A stretch of DNA of 64,000 bases. It comes from Sphingorhabdus profundilacus. GTDB taxonomy: Bacteria; Pseudomonadota; Alphaproteobacteria; Sphingomonadales; Sphingomonadaceae. The stretch covers positions 496,001-560,000 of the forward strand of contig NZ_SDWJ01000002.1 in the NCBI RefSeq assembly GCF_009769755.1, read 5' to 3'. The position numbers were made by a program, and so were the translations under genes. The notes below the pieces were generated by a model that was given only the letters and a program-made list of their open reading frames with translations, was not told the DNA's origin and made no database searches. The first letter of the stretch is position 1. The number at the start of each line of letters is the position of its first letter. Shown here one piece after another: positions 1 to 13,300 of this stretch.

Positions 1-1355
1 AGCCATATTTTGAGATCACTGAAACGGCGATCTACCAGCGTAATTCTGCCATCGGCATTATCGTCAAATTCTGCAAGTGCATCGAAGCTGTTTGTGGAGG
101 CCGAGCGGTCAGACTGGAAAAGCAATTCCGACGACCTTGTAATCAAACCGTCATTGTTTCGGTCAATCACCAACAAGCCATCGCCGCGTCCGACCCAGCC
201 AGTATTGTCCTTGATACCGTCGCCATCCACATCGAACTTCGCATGGGATTTCTTCCGGCTGCGCAACTCTAGACCATCGCCGTCTAGGTCGAGGACGACA
301 GGTGAATAGATTCCGATCGCCCGGTCGCGGAACTTTAAGATTGTAGTATTGCCGAGAATCCCGGCCCGGGCATCAAACGTGCCATTCGCCTTTCGCGGTG
401 CAATCGACATGCCACCTTGTTGAAAAGAGACCATGAAATGCTTGGCCCGGCGATCAAAATCGACTGTTTGGACATTAGATGGAGGTGGCGGTGCCGCTGT
501 TGTTTCCCGCAATGCCGGAGATTCCATATTCATATTATCCAGATCGACCATCGGCTTCAATTCGACCTGCACCGAACCGATTTCATCTGCAGTATTAGCA
601 GCGCTCGACAAAGTTATTGGCTTTGCAGGCCCCGCGTCGGCCAACAGCTGAGAAACCGCTATGATTTCGGGAATTGCGCTATCGACAACGCTGCGTGGGC
701 GTATCGGGGTTGGCGGCACGACATTTACCAACGGTGGAGTAAGGATTGCACTGTCGGGTAACGAAACCGTTTTCGATCCAGCAATATAGACAAGTCCTAC
801 GTCGCCAAGTAATCCTGTCGAGCCATCGCTGCGTGAGAACTGGCTTGTGTTGTAAACGATGTTTCCAACGGTGTTTTCAGCTGTCTGCCCGGTAGAGGTT
901 CCACCCAGCTTGATGGAGACAATACCAGCCTGGGCTAAAGTGCGAAGTTCATCGACTTGGCTGATACCGTCCTGATTACGGTCCTGCCACACCTGTAATT
1001 CAGCAAAACGCGAATCCTTGGCCGTTATCAGTGCATCACCATCTGTATCGAACCCAGCCAGGCCCTCGAGATCGGTTTTTGCACCTTCCTTGTCACCGAC
1101 AAAGGATATTTCACTACCGTTATCTATCAAGCCATTACGATTGCGGTCGTAGACAAGCAACGCGTCATCAGCTCCTACAAAACCCGTGCGATCAAGTATC
1201 CCATCGCCATTCTGATCGAACAGCACATGCGAGTCCTCGAGACTGATTAGATCAAGCCCGTCGCCGTTGAGATCGAACACGATCGGTGGCTGGACACCTC
1301 CTGGAGGAGGATCATCACCGATTGGTGTAGGCGTAGGCGTCGGGGAAGGATTAAA
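1..1355 (-). other. Pro-Thr linker and two EF-hand-like Ca-binding modules
   Basis: After the Ig-like block the protein has a [11 protein letters not shown] linker (about 1310-1355). A module follows with [20 protein letters not shown] and DRNRNGLID (about 1290-1100). A second copy carries [20 protein letters not shown] and DRNNDGLI (about 300-130). The two copies share the order and spacing of the acidic loops and the SHA-phrase between them, so they are internal duplicates. This module is common near the C-terminal part of large RTX proteins of the FrpC type. The second copy runs out of the window. Confidence 0.8.
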
Positions 1356-4300
1356 CGTGACTAAGTCAGATCCAACAAGATGATTAAGATTATTGTTATT
1401 ACTTTCATCATCTGAAAAAATATTACCGTTAATGTCGCGAACGTACCCTGCCGCAAGTATTCCTTGCGTTATGGCGCGCCCGCTCGTTTGGCCACCGGTA
1501 TTAACAATTTCCGAATGGTATAGCACCACACGCCCTTGATTATCCACCAGACGGATACTGACGAGTTGTGTACGACTGTCTCCAAAGGGATTAGCCCTAC
1601 GGTCGGTCACAAATGTGTAGCCCGGCTGCTCAACCTCACGGACAGCAACTTCCCTACGGATATTCACCACCTCGACACGCACGACCTGGTCAACCGGGGT
1701 GCCGCCATCCGATGCGCGGATAATCAGGTCCGTAAATTTACCGGTGGAGCCACCTTGTGACCAGCCTCCGTCTTCATAATCCACTCCGCCATTGCCATAG
1801 CCGATCACGCCGGTTTTGGGATCAATCTGGAATACCGGGCCATTGGGGCGGCTTATATTCCCACCGACAATTGAATAGGTAATACCAAGATTGTCGACGT
1901 CCGTCGCCTGCAATTGGCCCGGGGACGTTACCGATCCAGTGATAATGGCGTTTTCGGTAATGCGCAGCGTACCCGGGACATTGGTGAAAACTGTTGGGTT
2001 GTCATTAACATTGATGACGTTGATCTTTTGACGCACTCCAGTCTTTGAGAACTGGCCATCAGCAAATGCAAAAATATCAAACTCGAGCACTCCGTTGTTT
2101 GTCGCTTCGAAGTCAAGTCCATTGCCATCAACATGAAGGCCGTTTCCAAACAGGAACAAATTGCCCATCCGATCCGTGCCGTTGGCAAAGCGGTAATTGA
2201 TGGTTGAGCTGTCCACATCAGTCGCACCCAATACAACTCCGGTGAACCCTGTGACGCCCTCGGTGATGTTGATCACTGAATTGGACGATGTCGGGTTAAG
2301 CGGTGCTTCGTCAACGTTTCTGACCAAAACCGTGATATCGCGGGCCAGCGAACGCCGACTATCGGCAATGTTGGAGATGCCGACGGCGTTGATGTCAGCA
2401 TCCACAGCAACAATCTTCAACGTGATGGTGCCGCTGGTAGCGTTAGTAGCGGTGTAATAGCTTTGGTTCTTGATCGTTTCAAAATCAAATGGCTGTAACA
2501 ACTTGATCGTTAGCCCGCTTCCAGCGGTATTGACGATTTCAAACAGGCCGCCCGGATTGCCACTCACATTATTTTGTAAGGCAAAGCTATAATCTACTGG
2601 CCCGCCCTCCGGATCGATCGAACCGAGGTCGAAATTTTGCGAATAAGGGGTGTTTTCATCGATGATCAATTGCGCAACAGCGGCCGGCGTGCTCGGGGCC
2701 TCGTCAACGTTGGAAAGGTTGAAAGTGAAGGCCTGATAATCGCTGGCAGGGCCGGTGCTCGTTCTAGAGCGAACGAATATGGTAGTCGAGCGTACGCCAC
2801 TTGCGTTGATCGCACCAAAGCCGGCCAAAGCGCCATCATAGTCAAGCGGGCCATTAAGCCGCAACATCCCACCTGCACCCTGGCCACTGACGTTGAACAG
2901 CGATGCTGCCCCGCCCGGTTGAATTTCATAGGTTACATTCTGCCCTTCTTGGTCGAACCCATTAAGGGAAATCCCACCCCAACCGTTCGTGGCCGTTTCA
3001 GCCAGCGTAACGGCTGTTTGACCAAGGACAAGTGAAGGCGCTTCGTCTACAGGATTGATATTTACCCTGATTGTGCGCGCGACTGCCGATGCCAGATTTC
3101 CGGGATCCCGCGCAATAATGTTGAGATCATGGAACGGGATAGTTGCACCGTTGACACCTTCAAAATTAACGACTTGCCCATCGCGCACTCGGACCTGGGT
3201 TCCCACAACCTCAAATAGGCTGGATTCGCCGACGATTTCGAACTTGACGGCATGGCCATCATCATCGGTTGCGCTCAGGTTCAAATTCGCAACTATCGTG
3301 CCCGCACCAGCGCCATCATTAATCGACGCATTGGTGACCTCAGCAGGCGTTCCAGGGGCTTCATTCACATTGTTTGGCGTGATGCTGAATTCGGTAGTGC
3401 CCCCAACAAGCTCAGTGCCGCTTGAGATATCAACAACACGAATCTGAAGTTGTGCCGCTGGAGCTTCGAAATTCAACGCCTGTCCTGCAGCTAGCCGCAG
3501 TTCGCTATTATTGGCACCGGTCAGGACAAATCTATTCTGATCCGCACCGCCAATAATTTCATAACGGTAATTGCCGGTACGATCCGGATCGCCGAGAGCG
3601 CCCAGCGTCCCTACAAGGCCTCCCACAACGTTCTCGTTTAGCCCCGCGAGTTGGAGTCTTACTCCTGTCGGCGGTGCGTTCACCACGATCTGGATGTTGG
3701 CGCTGACTGATTCTGTAGAATAGACATATGCACCGGGATTGCCATCGCGTGAGCGGCCGCGCAGACGCAGTGTGAAATCTGCACCCGAACCAGGAGGTGG
3801 GGTGACCGTTAGGTTTGACAATGTCAGCGCCAGATTACCGCCGTTCCAGCCACGGATGTTGACCGAACCATTCGTTGCTGTTGCAGCGAAGCTCTGCGTG
3901 CCAGAGCTAAGAATTGCGCCAGCTGGCAAGCCGTCGACAAACAGGTCCTCGATAACCTCGGAACCGTCGGCATCCTTCAACGCAGCTGACAGCCCGGTCA
4001 ACACGACCGGTGTACCCGCATTCACTGCAAGCGCAGTCTGGGTAGCACCGAGGAGAAGCCCATCGGCTTCCGGCGTTATTGTGATAGGCACTAACAACGG
4101 ATCGGAGTAAATCCCGCCGTCAAAGGCGCGCAACATCAGTTGGCCTATGCCAGACTGATCTGCCAACCCTCTGATTGTAACCGTGTAAGTGCCTTCACCT
4201 GTTGGGTTAATCTCCGCTGGGCGCAATACACCGTCAACTAGCGCTTCCAATGTCAAGCCAGATGGAGACGTCTCTTGATCACTGATATTAACATTGAAGA

Positions 4301-7300
4301 CAAGAACACCATCTTCCTTCACCGTCGTCGGCTGCCCAGGAGCAAGCGCAACCGTTGGCGCCTGATTCTGCCTCCAGGCGGCGTTGATGTCCGCTTGCAG
4401 CATCGCACTCAGACTGTCAAAGTTCGACGGAATGGCCTGTCCTTCCATCAGCTGAAGCAGCCTCGGCAGGCTTACCTTGTGCCCGGCGACATGTTGCTTT
4501 GCGATCACAACGTCGACCACGAAGTTATCGAGAGCCGAATAGTCTCCTGTTACATCATTAACAAACCAGTCTTTTATGGTGGTTTTTGTGCCGTCACGTA
4601 TCACCGTGACGACCAGGTCCCGTCCTGATTTCTGGAACCAGAGCTCGGTGTTAGCGATGTCGTCTTCAAACACGATACCATCATTGGCAACGACGCCATT
4701 GCTAATGTCTTCGTCAAAATTGAAGATGGTGTCGCTGCCGCCACCGATGCCGATGAAATAGGTGTCACCACCGCTGCCACCGATCAGCACGTCATTGCCC
4801 GCTCCGCCCTTCAGTGCGTCGCCCTGATTGCCGGCTTCCAATATGTCGTTGCCGTTGCCGCCGATCAAAACGTCGCTTTGGCCGCCACCGAACAGGCGGT
4901 CATTACCTTCGCCGCCTAACAGCGTGTCATTGCCCATCTCGCCGTAGATGACGTCGTCACCAACGCCACCGTCGAGCGTATCGGCCCCGTCACCGCCATA
5001 GATAAGGTCGTCGCCAGCCCCGCCCTCCAGCTTATTGTCCAGCCAGCTTCCGACCAACTGGTCACTAAAGTTGGAACCGATCAGGTTTTCAACACCAACC
5101 AATATGTCGCCTTGCGCATGTCCACCGACAGCAGCGAGCGTTTCACCCGTGGCCGCCAGGCTAACTCGTACACCATCCAGAGGAAGCACCACACCCGCAA
5201 CTTTAAACGGCGTGCCAGAAGCCGGAGGCGTGAAGTCCAAAGCCCCCACAGCTGCCGGATTTGTCGTACTTATACCCACCAAACTGTCGACATAGCTGAC
5301 GGTGTCGATCCCTGCGCCACCGATCAGATAATCCGCGCCTAGGCTGCCAATGAGCAGATCATTGCCGGCACCACCATCCAACACATTGTCTACATCGCTG
5401 CCACGGATCGTGTCGTTGCCCGATCCGCCAATGGCATTTTCGACGTTAACAAGACGATGACTGTCATTGATGTTGCGCAGATCGACGTCGATGCCGCTCT
5501 GGTTCGTGGCGTAGCTAACGGTATCAATGCCATCCCCGCCGTCAAAGCCGTTCGCACGGAAGGTTGTAAGGTGTGCGACATCGTTACCATTGCCACCATA
5601 AATCAAGGTGTTCTGCGCTCCACCGGTCAGGATATCATTGCCATCCTCACCAAATATCTGGTCTTCTCCGCCACCGCCTTCGATTCGGTCATCGCCCGCA
5701 CCACCAATCAGGCGCTCGCCGCCTGTACCACCGTAGATAGTATCATTACCTGCACCACCCACCAGAGTATTACCGTTTATGCCGCCATGGATCGTGTCAT
5801 CGCCATCATCGCCATAGACAAAGCCCGTGCTCGTATCGGTATAGATGGTGTCATTGCCCGTGCCGCCATGCAGACTATCATTACCGCCGCCGCCATGGAT
5901 GGTATCGTTGCCAGATTCACCAATCAGTATGTTATCATTGGCGTCACCCCGAAGGATGTCTGCAACAGCGGAACCATATATCAATTCAATATCGATATAG
6001 CTGTCGCCTTCGGCCTGCCCGCGGTTATTTGCAATATTAGCAAGATCGACGGTTACACCTTGGGAATCAGTACCCGAAATATCGAAGTAGCTGACGCTAT
6101 CTATCCCAGCGCCGCCATTCAGCACGTCATTGCCAGCGCCGCCATTCAGCACGTCATTGCCAGCGCCGCCCTCCAGCGTGTCGCCGCCGGCCTCACCATA
6201 GAGCAAGTCGGCTCCGTCCTGACCATAAAGCAGATCACTGCCGTCACCGCCGGCAACGCTGTCGTTCCCGGCACCGCCTTCCAACACGTCGCCGCCGGCC
6301 CGTCCGTAAATGGTATCGTCGCCACCATTGCCACGGATGATGTTACCACCGCTATCGCCGTAGAATGTGTCACTAAACTCCGAACCAAAGATGCGCTCTA
6401 CATTTACATAGCTATCGCCCGCCGCATCGCCAGCGTTGGCAATTATTCCAGCCAAGTCGAGCGTGACGCTGCTCTGCGCACCACTGAGAAACGCCCAATC
6501 CTCTCCGTCGCCACCATCGATTATGTCAGCGCCCTGACCACCCTCTAGATAGTCATCGCCACCGCCACCAAAGATCGTATCATTGCCAAGACCGCCATAG
6601 ATCACGTCTAGCGCAGCACCACCAGTCAACTGATCGTCGCCATTATGACCGATAAGTTCGCTTCCGTTGTTCGTAGCAGTAAGGTTATCCCTGAATTCAC
6701 TGCCCTCGAGCGATTCCGTATTGATCAGCGTATCGCCTTGGGCCTGGCCGCCTGTTCCCGGGCCGCCATCAAGCGCGATCGTGATCCCAGCGGTAGAGTT
6801 GCGATACGATATCCGGTCGAAGCCAAGACCGCCGTCGATCCTGTCAGCGCCATTGGAACCGGAAACAATATCGTTGCCGTCGCCAAGATTGACGTCTTCT
6901 CCGCGGAATGTACCTTGGATCACGTCGACACCGGGCGTTCCGTTGATCGTGGCACCCCGCCCTTCTTTAAGGGTGAAGCGGAAGATATCCTCAACGCTTG
7001 CACCACGTGCGTCCGTCGCCTTCACTTTGACGTCAAGAACGGTGCCCGCCGGCGCCGCATTGGCGGCGTATGAGAATTGGACATTGTTATTATCGAAGAT
7101 CAGCCAAGCCGGAAGCGGAGAGCCATCAGCAAGCGTCGCACTAAATGTGAGGCTGTCTCCGTTTGGAATATCTAGATCGATGAAGTTGTTTCGAACGTTA
7201 AACGCAACTAGCGCCTCATTATCATCTTGTGTCACGTCCGGCAAAAGCGGGTTAACGGTGGGCGCGTTGTTGGTATCGATACCCAAAATCGTCTGAGCAT

Positions 7301-10300
7301 CCGCAAATTGGATACGGTTGATGTCTTCAAAGGTGTCGACACCATCATTGCCGTCCGATAGGTCGATATCGGTCACTGTCTTGTTAACAGTATCAACAGT
7401 GTAGCCGGCAAGCTTACCCTTATAGCTTAGCGTATTAAATCCGGAGCCACCAAAAAAGCGATCATCGCCGGCCCCGCCTTCCAATACGTCATCGCCCGCA
7501 CCGCCATAAAGGGAATCACTCCCCGCGCCGCCGCTCAAAACGTTGTTGCCATCGTTTCCGCGCAGCGTGTCGCTGCCAGAACCGCCGGTAAGGTTTTCAA
7601 CATTTGTAAGACGATGGCTGCCGTTCACAACGCTCAGGTCGATGTTCAGGTTCGCAGTGCTTATGGCAAAGTTCGCCGTGTCGATACCATCACCGCCGTC
7701 AAAAGCATTTTCGCCGACGGTCGATAACAGTGCGGTATCGTCACCTGCCTGACCGAACAACAGATCGTTTCCGGAACCGCCGACCAGGATATCATTGCCA
7801 TCACGGCCTTCCAGACGGTCATTTCCCGCACCGCCAGAAAGACGATCGGCGTTGGCTGAGCCAAGCAGGGTATCTGCTCCCTCGCCTCCTGTTGCGCCTT
7901 CAATGCCGCTTAGTGTCGTGCTGTTGGCAGTATTGCCGTGCTGAACCGTCTGTGCGGCGAGATCTATGGTAATGCCGGTCGTAAGCCCGCTGAAATCAGC
8001 GATATCAAAGCCAGCACCTCCATCCAGCTGGTCGGAGCCTGTGCCTGCGTTCAGCGTATCATCGCCGGCACCACCCAGCAGCCTGTCGTTACCCGCGCCA
8101 CCTTCAATGACATCATTACCCTTGCTGCCCGTGATTGTATCGGCACCGACAGATCCAACAATTTTTGCAATGCCGCTGACCGCGACATTGGTCAGATCAA
8201 GGTTCGCTCCAGTGTTCAGGCGGATCTGGGCGTTGCTCTTCGCCGTGCCGTCAATAACCTCGACATTGGTCAGGCTAGTGAGTCCGATCACCGTATTGTC
8301 GGAAGACACAATAATACTGTCATTGCCAGCACCACCATCCACCTGATCAAAGCCCGTCTCGGTTCCGTAAACGATGGTATCGTTACCGTCTTGACCAAAC
8401 AGCTGGTCATTATCCGCTCCACCGGTCAGTCTGTCGTCACCGGCGCCAGCGTTGATTGTGTCGTTGCCTGTTCCGGCGTCGAATATGTCATTGGACCCGG
8501 TTCCGTTCAGGACGTCGTTGCCACCCAATGCGTTGAAGGTCACACCACCGATAATAGCGGAATCGACGCTAGCGGTTTCGCCATTGTCTGTGCCCGTTAC
8601 GGAGAACCGGTCACTATAGGTTGCCAGTGGTTGCCAGACCCTGTCGAATATAAGTTTGTATGCAGCTGGATCAAGATTGCCAGCCTGCGCGTTGAACAGC
8701 GCCTCCACATCGGATTGCGCAATCGCCTTATCACCAACGATGATCCGGCGAGCTGCTAACGACGACGCCGTTGTCGCAGGAGCGGCGTTAAACCAGTCGA
8801 CTACTGTAACAACTGATGTTGCACCCATGATGGTGATAACCAGATCGTTGCCGGCACGGCTTAGCAATACCTGCTCCGCCGTGATCGGCTGCTTGCCACC
8901 CTCAGCGGTGGCTCCGTAAACTATACTGTCATTGCCGCTACCAACGGAGATTCTGTCCGAGCCACCATCCCCGAAGACGGTGTAAATGTCATTGCCTGCA
9001 CCACCAAAAAGTAGGTCGTTGCCCTGTCCGCCGTCCAAACGGTCATCGCCGGTGCCGCCATAGATACTGTCGATACCTGTTCCGCCCGAAAGTGTATCGC
9101 TACCGTCATTGCCGCGCAAAATATCATCGCCGTCACCACCAATCAGGGTATCGGCGCCACCTCCTTTTGTAACAAGCTTCACAAGGTCGATGGTCGCGCC
9201 TTGGCCATCTGCAACCCCTGTACCTGCAAATTTCAGGATGTTGTCACCGGTGAGCGCGCCTTTGACGTTTACTGAATAGGCAGTCGTTGATCCCGGCACG
9301 AGAGACGGAACCAGTTTAACGCCGTTCCAGAAAACCTCGAAATTGGTCCCGGTGGCTCCGGATGTATTTTGGACGTCAAAGCTTAGAATTAATTCTTGCC
9401 CTGCACCAATTCCATTGATGACTTGTGTCACTTCAAGATTGGATGTTCCACCGTCCAACGCAAGACGTCTGGACTTGTCAGCGCCGGTTATAGTGAATGT
9501 CTGCCCGCTCAAGCTAGTCCAGCCCGGGAGCTCAGATGAGCTCGCCCCTAAGGTTTCGAAACTGCCATTGGCGATCCGGTTATAGGTGCTGATTTCCAAC
9601 GCGCCGCCATCGTCTGCGCTGGTTGCATCTCCCATTAAGATGTCGTTACCCGCACCGCCCGTAATGATATCATTATCGCCCAAACCTGTCAGGTTATCGT
9701 TGCCATCGCCGCCTTCAAGTGCATCATCCCCGACACCACCAGTCGCCGTATCATCGCCATCGCCGCCGACAAGTACGTCATTACCATCATTGCCGATCAG
9801 CGTGTCCCGGCCCGCATTGCCGCGTAACACGTTATCGAACGCGTCGCCGGTGATCGTGTCGTTAAAGTCAGAGCCGATTACATTTTCGATGCTGATGAAT
9901 TGATCGCCCGTTGACTCACTGGTTCCAGCACCTGCTAACGGCGCAGCTCCGGTGAGATTTACAGATACGCCGGTTCCAGCCAGTGCGGCGCCTGTTGCAG
10001 CGGCAGCACCGTAATAGGTGGCCGTATCAACACCTATGCCTCCATTTAAGGTGTCATTTCCGATACCCCCTGACAAAATGTCATCGCCGTCTCCACCAAT
10101 GAGTTGGTCCGCACCATCGCGTCCACTGAGCACATCATTTCCCGCTGCCCCATTCAGTGATGATGCACGTCCGGCGATGTCGACTATCAAATTATCTTCG
10201 CTGTTGCCGATAACGCCGAGATTGCCATTGATATCAAATACCAGGCCCTTCAACGCCGCCTGTTCGCCGTCAGACAGCAACAGTGTTTCGATCCCGCTGG

Positions 10301-13300
10301 TTGTGCTGAAAAGCCCGGCTGTGGTTTTGAAATTTTTCAGCTGCAGCACCGAGCTCGATGACCCGATTTTGATCAACAAATCATTTGTCTGGCCAGCCGT
10401 CTTGCTAAAGGAGAAATCAAGCTCAGACCAGCCAACAGCAGTACCCGTTGTGAAAGCGGTTGGAAGCCGCGCTGATACGCCGATAAGAATGGCGTCGTCC
10501 CCGGCGCTGGTCGTCGAGTCAATAACTGGACGCGAAATTTGTTGACCATTGGTAGTCAGTCCCGGAATCCAGCCATCGCTGGTCAGAGCCGGCGCGGATG
10601 CCAGTCTCTGCCCAGACTCTATGATCCGCTGATAAACGATTTCACCTGTATCGATATTCTCCACCCGCTGGGAATATGTGAAGATGCCTCCATCGCTACT
10701 GATCAGATCGAAGCGGTCGACATAGGGCTCAACCAGACGTCCCATAGCGTCGACTATCGTTTCGTTCGCGGTCTGGAACTGGTCGGAAACAATTACCGAA
10801 CCGGTATTACGGCCAAAGACATAGGTGTCGTTGCCGCCCTGACCGAAAAGCTGGTCAGAACCCACCAACGCACCATTACCCGTCAATTCATTATCACCAT
10901 TGTCACCGGTAAGGATATCGGCATACTTGGATCCGATGATCCCTTCGATGCTAGCGAATGTGTCTCCACCTGCGGTTAAACCAGCATTTGCAGCCGCATT
11001 ACCAAGATTCACCGTCACGCTATTGGCCGCGCTTGCATAACTGGCCAGGTCAAAACCTTCTCCGCCGATCAGCGTATCACCGCGACCGCCGGGCGCTGCT
11101 ATTGCGCCGGTTCCAAGGTTGTTCCCCAAAGCGTCAGTACCATCGCCTTCAAAAAACTGCCCACCATTTTGTCCTTCCAGGATGTCGTTCCCGGTTCCGC
11201 CAAACAAGATGTCGGCACCGTCGCCGCCCAACAGGACATCGTCACCACTATTGCCATTTAGAATGTCGTTCAGGAGACCGCCGGTGATCATATCGTCTCC
11301 AGCCCCCGCCGTGATCCAGTTGCCTCGAGTCGAAGCCGTTGAAGTACCCGTAAGTATGTCGGCGCCATCGGTGCCACCCTTCAGGTCAAGCGCCGAAACA
11401 TTTATCGTTCCGCTTGAAAAGAAAGAGAAACCCTCGAACGATTTGCGTACGGCTTCGTTGGTTAGCCATTCCCGCAGAACGATCCTGTCCGTCAAGCTGG
11501 CGAAACCACCCGTGGCTCCGCCCGATGGCTCGATACCAATTATGAGATCTCTTTTGGGAACCTGCGCGCTGCCTGCGTCGGAAAATTGAAGTTCAGAGAC
11601 ATCGATACCAATCCCGAATTCAATCACGTCATTGTTGTTTAACGCATCGGTCCTGATCACGGTGTCCGTGATCTTGTTGGCATCGGCCGGGCGATGCCGC
11701 ATCAAGGTACCGCCATTGCTAACGCTATATTCGATCCGCACTGTTTCGGTACTGCCATCGGCATTACGAATGCCCCAAACCGCGCCGTCGAAGATCCGGA
11801 CTTTGTTTGTTGATCCGGGTGCAGTGTAAAAAAGGTGATTTGCCTCCGGGGTGCCTGCATCTCCTCTGCTATATCCTGCAGTGAAGCCTCCGTCGGTAGA
11901 ATATATAAGTTCCCATTCGTTCGAGAGTTGGTCGACATAGACATCCTGGCCATCGCCGCGCTCGAACTTATACAGGTCATTTCCCGATCCACCCGAGACA
12001 AAGTCATTGCCCGTGTCCCCGGAGACCACATCATTGCCGTCGCCGCCGCGTACTTCGTCATTTCCGGCCCCGCCGGTTACATTGTCCTGATCAAGCCCGC
12101 CAAGCACGGTATCGTTCCCGTCAAGGCCAATGACAATATCGTTGCCCTGGTCACCAGAAACATAGTCATTACCATCGCCGCCATTGCCAAAATCATTGCC
12201 AAACAACAGGGTAATAAAGTCATTGCCCTTACCACCATGGACGAAGTCGTTACCATTTGTACCATAGATATAGTCGGCACCATCGGTACCAAGCGTAAAG
12301 GTATCAAAATCGGCAATACGCAGGACTTGGCCATCGGCAAAGGCCAGGTTTTCAATCTTGTTGAATGGATTGAACCAGTCTTGAAGAAGGATTTTTTCCT
12401 TTGTGCTTGTTATTTCGATAATCAGATCAAGATTGTTCGTAGCCTTGATGATGGAAATGCCGTCAAGAGTAATCCCTGCGCCAAACACCAGCGTGTCATT
12501 TCCGCCGGCTTGCACCTGGTCTCCGCTCGATAGGCTGACCTGCGTGCTTACGGTGTCGCCATTGGTTCCGGTCCATTTGCCCAAGCCAAATTTGCGGAAC
12601 AGCAACTTACCTGCAAAGCTGCTAATGTCAGCACCAACCTTGCCCACCTGCCCGGCGACCGCCAGATTGATTGCCGACTGAACGGTCAAGCCGCTCTCGT
12701 CGCGCACTATATCGGCATTGGCGACATCGCCGCTACCATCGGCGTCCCCGATGCGGAAGATATATTGATCGTCACCCAATCCGCCGCGCAGTACGTCTTG
12801 TGCACCCGCGCCGCCCGCGAGGACGTCGTCCCCGTTGCCGCCTTCCAATATGTCGGTGCCCTTACCGCCTTCCAGCCAGTCCGAGCCTTCGCGCCCGATA
12901 AGCATGTCATTGCCGGCGCCACCATCCAGATAGTTACCGTCACCGCCGAGCGTGCCAGCAATATCGGACCCGGCATTCAGGCTGTCATCCCCCTCGCCGC
13001 CGATCAACCAGTCATCCAACCGCCCACCAAAAATTGTATCATTGCCACGGCCGCCAAAAACGTTGTTGCCAAGGTCGCCTGCATGAACGGTATCATTGCC
13101 GTCGCCGGCATCGATGGTCGCCGCAATGTCCACCGCAAACTGCCCGCCGGTGCGCGCAGTGCCATTGATAATCAACCCAGCTGCGTCAGCGATGCGATCT
13201 GCGCCGCCGGTAATTTGAAATTCAATGCCATCAGCATCGCGCGTGGTATCAGAATGGGTGAGCTCAATGACATCGTCCGCAGATGTTCCTTGAATTAAAT

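Noticed and set aside
5457-6548. 363-codon plus-strand frame, Ile/Ala/Val-rich
   Set aside because: It is the antisense of the RTX repeat coding sequence. The periodic composition of the repeats keeps the opposite strand open.
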